A DNA stretch of 64,000 bases. Source: Nansenia antarctica (lineage: Eukaryota; Chordata; Actinopteri; Argentiniformes; Microstomatidae). A program made the translations under genes and the position numbers. Position 1 is the first letter of the stretch. Every line of letters begins with the position of its first letter. The DNA is taken from assembly GCA_963989245.1 (NCBI GenBank), contig OZ022354.1, forward strand, positions 1,392,501 to 1,456,500, given 5' to 3'. Below the pieces are notes generated by a model. The model did no database searches. It worked only from the letters and a program-made list of their open reading frames with translations, and had not been told where the DNA came from. Shown one piece after another: positions 11,530-22,400 of this stretch.

Positions 11530-12900
11530 CCCACTGCTTGTTCTTTGGTGTTGTTTATGCTGTTATAAACAGAGGAACAGACATACAGTAGAGACCAAAT
11601 GTCCAAGGGCTGTTGTGATCAGATAAAACAGTGAACACACCGCTGTGTCCTTAGGCAGTGCTGGCATTCAGCCCACCACAGACAAATGCTTTTCTGCATG
11701 GGGAAGTATATAAATGTGACTGATCATTCGGTCCGCATGTCGGCAACCAATCAAAATGTTCCGATTTTTCTTTTGAAACACGGAACTACGTTTCAACGTT
11801 GTTGAGAATCACAACACAAACTCGCTTGTCAAGCCGAAATACTGCAACAACGCATTGGATTCGGTGAGTAATCCCCACTGCTACCTAGTTAACTAGAACA
11901 CTACTTTTCATTGTTAGCAGGCTCACAAAACAAGCTGTATTAGTTGACTAGCAATGTGCCGTTGATTTTCAACAACGCGGAAATGTATTCACATTTTTCG
12001 AAAGAAAAGTCAGATCATTACATCGGATCCCGACATGAGGACAAAAGCATTAGAATGTGTCACAAATACAATATAGTGTAGTGGACACACTCCATCAAAA
12101 CACCATACCCGATTGCTGAGGTATATTTGATACCACATTGGCGTTTTAATCTACGAGCAAATGTAACAGGGTTCATATTGGTTATTCCCCTTGCTTGTTA
12201 AATGATTGATGATTGGTTGGCGTAGCTTGCGAGTTGGGACGTGTGTGATGTGAAACTGTCCCAGTCTGTATGAGCGCAACCAACGGTAAGGTTCACATTG
12301 AAGAGCACTCTTCGTAAAACTGATTTATTCATTTGTAAATGTCTATAAGAAGATACCAATTTGATTAATAAAGTATTTCGGAAACGTGATGGTGTTATAA
12401 AACTGTATAGGTGATGATCACTGACTGTTAATCGACAAATTGAGTATTAAGCTAGCAACAGCAACAGTCACATATTTCTTACACAGTGAGTGACCGCACG
12501 TGGATGGCTTGGATGTATGACGTGAGCCTGCATGTTGTCTTGACCAACAGAAAACACTGACTGACTGGGAAACTGCTGTTTGAGAAGTCATTACACAACA
12601 CAAGGATACGTCTGTTACACAAACATGGTGTAAGAATGAGTTTGCACGACCACTTGTGCAATGACTGAACGTGCGTCCACAAAGCTTAGCTCCTGTGGTG
12701 CCTACTATACCTCTCTACACCAGCTCTTTGACCTAGCAAGTGATTTCAATTAAGCATTACAATAACAATTACCCATGAATGATTTGCTTTTCAATGCCAA
12801 AAGGTTGTTGCTTGGCAACAGACATGTAAATGAAAATGTTTTCCATTTGACACCAAAATGAAACAGCAATTGAAGTAACAGTTAATGTGTAAAATCAATA
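11530..12900. other. Non-coding region, nothing recognised
   Basis: No coding signature. A stretch at 11730-11803 (ggtccgcatgtcggcaacc ... ctacgtttcaacg) has a diverged relative at 24630-24700, which suggests an unnamed dispersed repeat. Confidence 0.5.
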
Positions 12901-12906
12901 TGGATC

Positions 12907-12970
12907 TTTCACATTCATATCAATATGCTCAACTCAGCCACAGCCTGATCATATTGATATGAATGTGAAA
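12907..12970. other. Perfect 20-bp inverted repeat (hairpin)
   Basis: Arm tttcacattcatatcaatat (12907-12926) pairs perfectly with 12951-12970 across a 24-nt loop. No U-rich tract or gene lies next to it, and no function can be assigned. Confidence 0.9.
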
Positions 12971-13460
12971 AAGCCTCAAGGTCCACAGAAAGCCAAATGT
13001 GACAGTCTAACACAAGAAAAGAATCTCTGAATGAAGATAGAAGTAGCTTCACAACAACGGCACTTGAACTCACATACATGTGAATAGAATGTGAATAGAA
13101 TATTATTAAATATATGAAAGTGTAGAGCATTCATATGCACCATATTACAGACTACCAAACAACTACAGTAAATTGTTTATAGTCCGATATGCAAGTTATC
13201 AATGGCATCAAAGCAAACCGAAAGCATGCCTTTTCACTTGTCTTGTCTTGCCAGCTGGATGAGAACCACACATTGTATCCTACTGGGATGTACTGACTGA
13301 CACAACCCACATGGGCTCTGGGTCATTAGCATAAATGTGGCTCAGAAGGATTAACCATACACCGAGTACTAATATAGAGTTCAAAAACATTATGCAGGAT
13401 TGACAATGTTAAACACATTATTTATAAACAGGAAAATAATTAAACATAACATTCTAAATA

Positions 13461-13707
13461 ATGTAGAGATCTGCCACCTCTGGCCACGGCAACAACATAA
13501 TGTAGAGATCTGCCACCTCTGGCCACAGCAACAACATAATGTAGAGATCTGCCACCTCTGGCCACGGCAACAACATAATGTAGAGATCTGCCACCTCTGG
13601 CCACGGCAACAACATAATGTAGAGATCTGCCACCTCTGGCCACGGCAACAACATAATGTAGAGATCTGCCACCTCTGGCCACCTGATCGCCACGGCAACA
13701 ACATAAT
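13461..13707. repeat. 39-bp minisatellite, about 6 copies
   Basis: The unit contains gtagagatctgccacctctg and ggccacggcaacaac. The last copy is disrupted by an 8-10 bp variant (cctgatcgcc). The 13-codon period keeps frames open on both strands; these are artefacts. Confidence 0.96.
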
Positions 13708-13709
13708 TA

Positions 13710-14860
13710 ATACACTAAAAAAGAATATATATATATGGTTCCAAACAACAACATCCTCCATAATCATACAGCCCCCCGAAATGGTTGGAGTATCGGATAT
13801 GAGCTGTTAATTAGCCCCATTTTAGAAAGGGATTTGGGGCTTTTCTGTTTCTATTCCCAGCTGAGGGGGTGAGCGGCGTGCATGACATACACCATGAGCC
13901 AACCAACGAGCCTCCTCAGAATGGACAGTACTTACTGCAGGTCACACTGAGAATTGAAGAGAAATTCAGAATCAGATTGAGAAATAAGCAGTGATAGAAG
14001 CTTGCTTTAGCTGATGTTTTCAGAAATCTGCTCCCAATGCGGAACTATTGAGTGGTGCTTCTCATTTCATTCATACAATGTCAAATTGATTATGGCATTT
14101 ATTGTATTTCACCGGGACTCACAGGAGCAAATATCAGTTCAGCTTATGCTTAGAGGAATGTTTCTTCGAGCATCAGTGCAGCTAGGTGCAGTTTTAGACA
14201 GAGGAAGCACACATATCATACACTACTGTATAACAAAGTCAGTGGAAGTACTTATAGTACTTATAACAGTAGATGGTAACACTTTGCCCAAACCAGTACT
14301 TCACATTGCCAGCCTATTCCCTAAGTGTTGATATCCTATAAGAAACTGACCACTGGACTAATAGACAGTCTCTCATTTAACTCACCCCACCATTGCCCCT
14401 CAGGTGCATATCAAACAGATAGATTTAAAGCACTGAATTACATCAGTGTTAAGTAGCACTGTGATTAAAATTCAGGTTAATGCAAATGCAATCTACATGA
14501 AATATTAAACCGTTATCTTAGGCCCCCGGATTGGAAGCATCATAGTTCATTTCCCATTGAATTACACACATTCACATCCTCCTGTGTCTTCTTGACTATT
14601 ACATGTTAAGTGCACAAAAAGTCTCATCCATTAATACCCCAGCTTTATTTGACTTAAAACACTTAAACATGATAAGGACACTACCTAACTAAGGAGCTTA
14701 CTTGGGGGAAGATTTTTTTTTTATTATTCACACACACAGGATTAAAAGAAGTAGGTGTGTCATTTTGGGGGTGGCAGGGGATGGCAGTCATGGGGATGGC
14801 AGGTCCATTTCTCTAACATGTTGCAGTGCATCCATACATTGTCTACATGTGTTGCGTGCT
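13710..14860. other. Non-coding region, nothing recognised
   Basis: About 1.1 kb without repeats or coding signatures that I recognise. A 105-codon open frame at 14014-14331 has no identifiable domain and no visible splice context, so I do not call it. Confidence 0.5.
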
Positions 14861-14865
14861 CTGCC

Positions 14866-15727
14866 TCTCCATGGTGTTCTGTCTGTCATGGTGTTCTGCC
14901 TCTCATGGTGTTCTGTCTGTCATGGTGTTCTGCCTCTCCATGGTGTTCTGTCTGTCATGGTGTTCTGTCTGTCATGGTGTTCTGTCTGTCATGGTGTTCT
15001 GTCTGTCATGGTGTTCTGTCTGTCATGGTGTTCTGTCTCTCATGGTGTTCTGTCTGTCATGGTGTTCTGTCTGTCATGGTGTTCTGTCTGTCATGGTGTT
15101 CTGCCTCTCCATGGTGTTCTGTCTGTCATGGTGTTCTGTCTGTCATGGTGTTCTGCCTCTCATGGTGTTCTGTCTGTCATGGTGTTCTGTCTGTCATGGT
15201 GTTCTGTCTGTCATGGTGTTCTGTCTCTCATGGTGTTCTGTCTGTCATGGTGTTCTGCCTCTCATGGTGTTCTGTCTCTCATGGTGTTCTGTCTGTCATG
15301 GTGTTCTGTCTGTCATGGTGTTCTGTCTCTCATGGTGTTCTGCCTCTCATGGTGTTCTGTCTCTCATGGTGTTCTGTCTGTCATGGTGTTCTGTCTGCCA
15401 TGGTGTTCTGTCTGTCATGGTGTTCTGTCTCTCATGGTGTTCTGTCTGCCATGGTGTTCTGTCTGTCATGGTGTTCTGTCTGCCATGGTGTTCTGTCTCT
15501 CATGGTGTTCTGCCTCTCCATGGTGTTCTGCCTCTCATGGTGTTCTGCCTCTCATGGTGTTCTGTCTGTCATGGTGTTCTGCCTCTCATGGTGTTCTGTC
15601 TGTCATGGTGTTCTGTCTGTCATGGTGTTCTGCCTCTCATGGTGTTCTGTCTGTCATGGTGTTCTGTCTGTCATGGTGTTCTGCCTCTCATGGTGTTCTG
15701 TCTCTCATGGTGTTCTGTCTCCTCTCC
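14866..15727. repeat. 17-bp minisatellite, about 50 copies
   Basis: Consensus catggtgttctgtctgt, with variants ctctctc, gcctct and gcctctc (18-bp units with ctcc). The three 17-bp phases give long open frames in all three forward frames (308-380 codons). These are period artefacts. Confidence 0.97.
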
Positions 15728-16541
15728 ATGCTATAATTGCTTTGTCTTCTAACATTTCAACAGTGCATACAGTGCCTTCAGTAAGTAGTCACCCCCCTGG
15801 ACTTTTTCCATGTTGTTGTGTTACAACCTGTTACAACCTGGCTGATAATGACAAATACCCCATAATGTCAAAGGGATTTTTAGTTTTTAGTTTTTAATGT
15901 TTACTAATTAATTTAAAATGAAACGCTGATATGTCTTGAGTTGTTAACTATTCACCCCCTTTGTTATGACACTCTTTGTGTCAGAAATGTGCTAAAATGC
16001 AAAAAATGTCTTCAACCAATCACTCACCAAAGTTGAAGAGTCCATCTGAGAGGATAATAGTTCATGTAATTGTGTTTTCTTACACAGTGAGTGACCGGTG
16101 AGTGTTATGTCATTTCTGAATGAATATTATTGTTTGTCTCTTAATTGCGTGGGAATACACACTGTGTGGATGAGGCCATCACTACCAACTCTGCAAGTTT
16201 CACAATCTTCCTGACAAACGCCCTACTCCCTGTAGGTGACAAGCATACACATAAGATGATGCAGCTACCACTATTCTTCACCCTAGGGATGATGCAAAAA
16301 TTGCATTGCATGTGCTGGATTTACACTAAACGTAATGCTTTGTAATAAAACCAAATAAACACATGTCCAGACACTCATGTCATTAAGAAATTACCCCCCA
16401 ACGTCTGTGTTCGTGTGGCACAATCGCAGGGGATAAGCAAAGTCTGTGTTTTTACTCTAATTTACTGACATTCCCCAGGATATGATGTCATGGCTCTGTG
16501 TAACATCCACTTCATGAACATCAAGCGCAACAGGCAGTTCT

Positions 16542-16972
16542 GGTTAGTTCTCATTGGTTAGTTCTCATTGGTTAGTTCTCATTGGTTAGTTCTCATTGGT
16601 TAGTTCTCATTGGTTAGTTCTCATTGGTTAGTTCTCATTGGTTAGTTCTCATTGGTTAGTTCTCGTTGGTTAGTTCTCGTTGGTTAGTTCTCGTTGGTTA
16701 GTTCTCGTTGGTTAGTTCTCGTTGGTTAGTTCTCATTGGTTAGTTCTCGTTGGTTAGTTCTCATTGGTTAGTTCTCATTGGTTAGTTCTCATTGGTTAGT
16801 TCTCATTGGTTAGTTCTCATTGGTTAGTTCTCATTGGTTAGTTCTCATTGGTTAGTTCTCATTGGTTAGTTCTCATTGGTTAGTTCTCATTGGTTAGTTC
16901 TCATTGGTTAGTTCTCATTGGTTAGTTCTCATTGGTTAGTTCTCATTGGTTAGTTCTCATTGGTTAGTTCTC
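16542..16972. repeat. 14-bp minisatellite, about 31 copies
   Basis: Unit ggttagttctcatt. A block of consecutive units in the middle (about 16660-16760) has ctcgtt instead, which shows local spread of one variant. Confidence 0.97.
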
Positions 16973-17033
16973 GCCACAGAAAAAAGGGGCAGGAGAAAAC
17001 AAACTCACTCCAAATCACTGACATGTCGATTGG

Positions 17034-17594
17034 CACAGGATAAGTATTATCACAGGACCTATGAGTTCACAGGATAAGTATTATCACAGGACCTATGAGT
17101 TCACAGGATCAGTATTATCACAGGACCTATGAGTTCACAGGATAAGTATTATCACAGGACCTATGAGTTCACAGGATAAGTATTATCACAGGACCTATGA
17201 GTTCACAGGATAAGTATTATCACAGGACCTATGAGTTCACAGGATAAGTATTATCACAGGACCTATGAGTTCACAGGATAAGTATTATCACAGGACCTAT
17301 GAGTTCACAGGATAAGTATTATCACAGGACCTATGAGTTCACAGGATAAGTATTATCACAGGACCTATGAGTTCACAGGATAAGTATTATCACAGGACCT
17401 ATGAGTTCACAGGATAAGTATTATCACAGGACCTATGAGTTCACAGGATAAGTATTATCACAGGACCTATGAGTTCACAGGATAAGTATTATCACAGGAC
17501 CTATGAGTTCACAGGATAAGTATTATCACAGGACCTATGAGTTCAGTGAATCACAGGATAAGTATTATCACAGGACCTATGAGTTCAGTGAATT
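17034..17594. repeat. 34-bp minisatellite, about 16 copies
   Basis: Each unit contains cacaggataagtattatc and acaggacctatgagtt. Copies are nearly identical; one has ggatcag. The last two units gain cagtgaat. Confidence 0.97.
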
Positions 17595-17933
17595 ATGGTA
17601 GGTCATTTCTATATGGTGGAATTTTTACAGACATTTTTACGGACATGGCCGATTTGCGCAGGATTAAGAACATAGACGACCTCCGTAATGATTACAAATT
17701 ACCAGAGGTCCCCAGATAATAACGAATCCTGTCCAAATAGGGCTCAAGACTACAACCTAGGAGAGTAATTGCCTCTGATTTGGGACACTTTTGTTGACCA
17801 CGTTGATGACGTGGGTTTCAACCTTGCAAAAAGGCGGCCACAGGGAAGGAACGTCATCGGCCAGCGTGACATTGTCGAGGTTCCTGGCCAGCGAGGGGGG
17901 AACATCACCATGTGCGCCTCTATAAATCACTAA

Positions 17934-18187
17934 AGCCTGGTACACACACAAAGATTTTCTAAATCTTAACAGATTTTTTTATCTGAGAGAGACCCCACAC
18001 ATGAAGATAAAAACAGTTTTGATCGTATTGTGTGTGGTGTGCACACAAACATAAAGATCTGTCCTACGACATCTTGTAGGATAATCTTTAGAGCCAACCG
18101 ATAACCGGGCGTTTGCTGTCCTTCCTGGTCGGAAGGGGGGAAATCAGGCCCAAACCGGCCAGATTATCTTTATGTGTGTACCAGGCT
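17934..18187. mobile_element. 254-bp Harbinger-like MITE with TAA target duplication
   Basis: Termini agcctggtacacacacaaag and, in reverse, agcctggtacacacataaag. Flanked by taa at 17931-17933 and 18188-18190; a 3-bp TAA/TTA duplication is the habit of PIF/Harbinger transposons. It carries no protein. It splits the DDE transposase pseudogene, so it inserted later. The same family occurs as a 1.47-kb copy at 43992-45464. Confidence 0.9.
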
Positions 18188-18357
18188 TAAGGCGTCCTCC
18201 TTCACCATCCCACCCTTGGCCCTTACAATAGTGCCCATCTCATCACTTTCCTGGACAAACTACACAATATCCTCACCTCAGCCGAGCAGATGGATAGCCC
18301 AGAGCAGCCCAGGTACGTTGTCATCAGGGACAATGTAAGTTTCAATAGGCCGGCTCT

Positions 18358-19294
18358 GGGGCCTCATTTATAAAGCTTTGCGTACCTACGCACCTTTGCA
18401 AAGCAAGAACAAGAAACACGTCACCAACATTCAGATTTATAAAACGGTGCGCACGCCAGTGGAATTTGCAAGTTCCACGCCTGCTTCCCTTTATGAATCA
18501 CAATCAACTCTAATGTTGCACACGTGAACGAGCGTCTTGTCCCACCCCTTTTTTGTGTGTGACTTGCGTACGTAAGTTTCCCGCAAATTTGGGATTTATA
18601 AAAAAGGAACTGTGCGCACCTCTAAGCACACTGGCACCCATGCGTACGCATAGAAACTGGAGAAATGAGCAACTGCGACTCCGCTGGCAGAAGGATGAAA
18701 GAGGAGAAACGCTTTGAAATGGATACCATTTCCACCGACATAAGAAATATTGCCTCTCAAATAAATTTACTTTTTACATTAATATTCATTGCACGTAGCG
18801 CGAGGTTGACCACCGTCCGCATTGACTTCACAGTAATGTACGTCTTCATAAGGGTAACGTTCCCGATAAGTCCAATGATTGCAATATCCATACAGTGAAG
18901 AACATGAACAGGCCCACTGTAGACAATTGACTATCATCCCCAAGTACACCCCATCCCCATGTATACGGACTACGAAAACTTTAAGCGCACAGACACTTTA
19001 TTACTGAACTAGTTGCATCACTAGTGTATCCTGTCTTAGCTGTAATATTGTCACCTTTATCTTGTATTATGCCTATTGCCTTATGTCTTGTGCTGCAATG
19101 TCAGGAACCGAAGCCTACGAATTTTACTCTCTTAATGTAACGTAACAATAAACTTGAAACATGCTTGGCTTTTCTACAATGCAGGTTAGATGACGAACTG
19201 CATTTCCTTGGGACAAACTAGGTACTTGTCAATGACAATAAGATTGAATCTAATCTAATTTAGTGTGCGTACGCAAGCTTTATAAATGAGGCCC
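18358..19294. mobile_element. DNA element with inverted ends 'gggcctcatttataaagc'
   Basis: The left end ggggcctcatttataaagc is followed by tgcgtacctacgcac. The right end, read in reverse, is gggcctcatttataaagctt followed by gcgtacgcac. It also splits the DDE pseudogene. Inside, 18905-19170 and 19195-19260 look like LINE-type 3' ends (aacaataaacttgaaac; caatgacaataagattgaat plus ctaatctaatt), so the element itself took insertions. No clear target duplication was seen. An internal 77-codon frame is unidentified. Confidence 0.8.
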
Positions 19295-19838
19295 AACTGG
19301 TTCATCAACCACCCATGTTTTTCCGTTCTTCATCTGCCAACATATTCTTTATTTCTCAACGCTATCGAGGAGTACCTTTCAGCTTGGCGTTGGAAGGTCT
19401 ATGAATGCAGGCCCCATGAGCACATATCCCTCCTACAAGCAATGGAGGACGCATGGTGATATAGCTGCTGAAGCATATCAGAGATGGAGTCGTCATGCCA
19501 GGCGATCCTTTCCCTGCTGCTTGGCCAGGGAGAACATTGCCTGTGATGTGGATGAGGTCCTGTGGCCAGACAGAAACGAAAGGCAGGATGCAGCCTAATT
19601 TTTTTTTTTATTTACAGTATATAAAGAAGGCTTATTTTATTTTTGCTATTGTTTGTTCTGTATGAAGAACATTTTACTAATCCAACTGTGTTTGCTGAGA
19701 TGTATACAGTATTTCAGAATAAAAAAAACATTCTATTCTTGTATTTGTGTGTTTTATATTTGATCTTTCCATAATAGTGTTTTCTGCTCATCATAGTGTT
19801 TCCCATTGAGCACATCAGTGTTCAATTGGTTCTTAGAA

Positions 19839-19843
<5 letters not shown>

Positions 19844-19934
<91 letters not shown>
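19844..19934. repeat. (GT)n microsatellite, about 45 units
   Basis: About 90 bp of uninterrupted gt dinucleotide. Confidence 0.98.
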
Positions 19935-19935
<1 letters not shown>

Positions 19936-20226
19936 ATTTGAAGACAACACTTCATTTTGAGAAGACATAACATTGATTTGAATGCAGTGTTAGTGTAACC
20001 CTAACCCTTTTGCAAGAGATGTTTGTGTTTAGAGTTTTGAGAAAATGAGCCTTTGCTTTCAGAAAACGTGTGGAAGCCATTGAGAAAAACTAATTTAAAA
20101 AAAATATTTTCCACTTTGTCATTTGGGGTATTTTGTGCAAATCAGTGACACATAAACATAAATTAAATCTATCTTACAGTCAGGCTGTAACACAACAAAA
20201 TGTGAATACTTACTGAAGGCACTGTA

Positions 20227-21345
20227 TATCCAGGTGGCTCTGCAAACATTGCATCATTGTATCTAAAGGCTCCTCAAACCTTCCTATACCAGTGTGTCTG
20301 CCATTATACGCAACCACAACCACAACAGTAAAGCTAACAAACTTCAAATTTCTCTCACTAAAAAAGGTGGACCGGCAGATTTACAAGTATGACAAGAGAG
20401 AGTGAGAGAGGTGGAAGTGCAGAAGTAAAAAAAGTAGCTAAGTTACTGCAGGTAGAAGCAAACAGTTGCTGAAGGCAAGACAGACGAACCAATAACCACA
20501 CATTCATCACAATGTATGTGAGTAATGTGCTTACTGTAGCTCATTGGCTAGTCGATAACAACTCCTGGGCAAAGTATCTTCATTTCAGCCACACTGCTAA
20601 GGCATCCTACACTGTAATATGTCTATTCCCCAAAACGTGATGACTTAGTGAACTCATAATGAATAAAGAGTAACCAAGCAGTCAGGTTCCATCCTGGATT
20701 TCTCATCTCGTGGGAGAGCTTTTACAAGGCCACTTGAGTAGCCTGAACCACAAGTATGTTTTTTTCTAACATAGTAGCCTGTTGTACAACTCAGCACAGC
20801 TAACAGCTAACAGTGTTCAAATATGAGATGTAACTGAACCAATCCTGATTCTGTATTTCCCTTCAACACGACAGATATATGGCTACCATGAAACAAATAA
20901 AACGTCCTGCACAACAAGTTTCAGATACATGACAGCAGCATCTCATAAACACAGCACCATCACCACAGCTTTGGGCTACATTCAAGAGTACAATCTTGAC
21001 AATATATTAATATTAATTCACATTTCAGTGCACAGAAGAGGTAAATTATAACAACGCTATTTACTTCTGCCTTATGGGGATGAGAAATACATTAGCTCCA
21101 AGTGACGTAAGCCTTATTTGACCCTAAATGTTAACTGAGAACATTCTCATGTCCTATGGAAGAGTTGCAGATGATGCTCCTAGAGGCATTGACACATTTC
21201 AGAATCAACAGTTCCAATAGTTGGAATCCCCAAAATCCATTGAAAATGTAAATAATATGAATAGTTATGTCTGCAAAGGAATACAGCAACACGGACACAG
21301 AGTGTTGAGAAAAGACTGAATACTTTCAAAGTCAAAACTATCGCC
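20227..21345. other. Intron 1 of the ASIC gene adjacent to the exon; nothing else recognised
   Basis: On the minus strand this follows the splice donor at 21346-21351. I find no second ASIC exon (the block after exon 1 normally starts with a TRYGKCY-like motif) and no recognisable repeat. Confidence 0.65.
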
Positions 21346-21351
21346 ACTCAC
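21346..21351 (-). other. 5' splice site of ASIC exon 1
   Basis: Minus-strand GTGAGT follows the codon for the last Thr of NFST. This is a strong donor consensus. The phase-0 break falls where ASIC paralogues have their conserved first intron, just before TRYGKCY. Confidence 0.85.
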
Positions 21352-21906
21352 CGTGCTGAAGTTCACTGGGTAACACTCCTCTCCCCGGAAGGTGCACTGC
21401 AGAAGCATGTCACTGATATCGTGGCCTGTGCGGTTGTAGAAGTCAGTCATGTTGAACAGCTTGGGCTTGAAGTTCTGGAAGTTGGCCTTATCCTTCAGGG
21501 CAGCTAAGACTTCTGGCTCTGCCAAGTGTGTGTTGGCGATCTGGTAGTTGGAGTTGAGGAGCGCCAGCAGCTCCCCCACATGGTAGAGATCGTTCTTGGT
21601 GATCTTGGAGAAGCGGAACTCGTTGAGGTTGCAAAAGGTCACCGCCGGGAAGGTGAGGTTGGGGGCCGCCACCTCGTCCAGCTTGGTGACGTGGGGATAC
21701 TCAAAGTAGTATGACACTCGGTCCATGCACACCAGGAGGAGTAAGCCTAGCGAACCCATGAACGATAGTGTCCAGAGAAAGCGGCGAAAGGTCATGTGCC
21801 CATAGGCAAAGATGTGGCTCATGCCATGGAGGGTGGACGTGTTGGCGAAGCCTTGCAGATTGGAGGGCCGAATGCTCTCGATGCTTTCCTCCGAGTCCCC
21901 CTTCAT
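21352..21906 (-). CDS. asic2: Acid-sensing ion channel, first coding exon (best fit asic2)
   Basis: The exon encodes 185 residues of a proton-gated sodium channel subunit of the DEG/ENaC family, which forms plasma-membrane trimers in neurons. It shows the cytoplasmic N-terminus with the conserved His-Gly gating motif in FANTSTLHG (residues 20-28), the first membrane helix WTLSFMGSLGLLLLVC (about 45-60), then the start of the extracellular domain: RVSYYFEYPHVTKLDEVAA, LTFPAVTFCNLNEFRFS, NDLYHVGELLALLN and FYNRTGHDISDMLLQC. The ATG is preceded by an in-frame TGA 18 nt upstream, which supports this start. The distance from Met to FANTSTLHG and the HLAEPEVLAAL block match ASIC2 best, while the more conserved core also resembles ASIC1. 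Paralogue identity is therefore inferred. Later exons lie outside the window. A frame reading past the donor stops at 21265 and is not coding. Confidence 0.85.
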
Positions 21907-22400
21907 GGCTGCCAGTGATGCTCAACACAGTGTCTCCAAACAAGAACTTCAGGTTAGAGTCTTGCTTAGCAACAGAATAAGTCTGAAACCAACTGCCGGC
22001 GGCTGGCTGCTCCTTTCCTATTCCTTCAAGAAGCGGCGTGCGTCAAAATCGAAAACGCAAAATCTTAAAATGGTTGTCAGCCTCTTTTACAATTTCTCTT
22101 TCATCACCGATTCACCTTCCAGTGGGTGTCAGCTGTTCCTGTAGCCCCAGATCCGCCCCCCGTTTCTTTCAGGCTCGTCTTCTATCTCCGTAGCGCTCTC
22201 TCGCTCTCTCCCGCTCAGCTGTCTATTGTAGCAGAACCAAACACAATGACAGCTCCTGAAACACCCACTTCCACCCAAAAAAGGCAATGCCTCCTGAATC
22301 CCAAGCAGTGTGGAAAAAAGGACAATGAAAAGAACAAACGTAGAAAATAATGGACGTGAAGAGAGAGGGGGGGAGAGATGATTGGGGGGGATTGCAATGA
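21907..22400 (-). promoter_or_regulatory. Probable 5' UTR and promoter-side region of the ASIC gene
   Basis: This is placed by position only, upstream of the exon's ATG. It contains CT-rich stretches and scattered CpG, but no TATA box or defined transcription start can be assigned from the sequence. Confidence 0.4.

Larger units (their letters stand above)
17640..19598 (+). pseudogene. DDE transposase pseudogene (IS630/Tc1/mariner superfamily), broken by two MITEs
   Basis: The catalytic domain reads in three pieces. Piece 1 (about 17788-17930) reads TFVDHVDDVGFNLAKRR...NVIGQRDIVEVPGQRGGNITM, with the first Asp in DDVGFNL. Piece 2 (18191-18357) reads TLGPYNSAHLITFLDKLHNIL...YVVIRDNVSFNRPAL, with the second Asp in RDNVSF. 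Piece 3 (19295-19598) reads WFINHPCFSVL...LFLNAIEEYLSAWRWKVYE, with the Glu in IEEYLS, then RHARRSFPCCLARENIACDVDEVLW. The residues match a DDE_3-type transposase common in fish. The gaps between pieces are exactly two inserted MITEs. Frame changes and the interruptions make it dead. The N-terminal DNA-binding part is not recognised. Confidence 0.85.
15770..20224. mobile_element. 4.46-kb segment with Tc1-type terminal inverted repeats, filled with other elements
   Basis: The left end starts cagtgccttcagtaagta and continues with cccctggactttttccat and tgttgtgttacaacctg. The right end, read in reverse, starts cagtgccttcagtaagta, then ttcacattttgttgtgttac and agcctg. The target TA flanks both sides (15768-15769 and 20225-20226). 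This is the classic end of a widespread fish Tc1 family, whose full length is normally about 1.6 kb. Here no matching Tc1 transposase is seen. The interior instead holds two minisatellites, a different DDE transposase pseudogene and two MITEs. I infer that a Tc1 copy or solo pair of ends was enlarged by later insertions. Confidence 0.82.

Noticed and set aside
10270..11626. Open frames of over 400 codons on both strands
   Set aside because: Produced by a 12-bp period that contains no stop in several frames; no start context, no domain, and the same happens on the opposite strand.
12475..12496. 22-bp match tttcttacacagtgagtgac to 16077-16098
   Set aside because: A short shared word in a repeat-rich region without extended similarity; not enough to define a family.
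14014..14331. 105-codon ORF
   Set aside because: No recognisable domain and no supporting context.
14702..15897. Three overlapping frames of 308-380 codons
   Set aside because: Period artefact of the 17-bp array (51 bp = 17 codons in each frame).
17640..19598. Three-exon host gene
   Set aside because: The gaps between coding pieces are transposons with inverted ends (one with TAA duplications), not introns.
21526..22144. Plus-strand frames across the ASIC exon
   Set aside because: Antisense shadows of the conserved channel exon.
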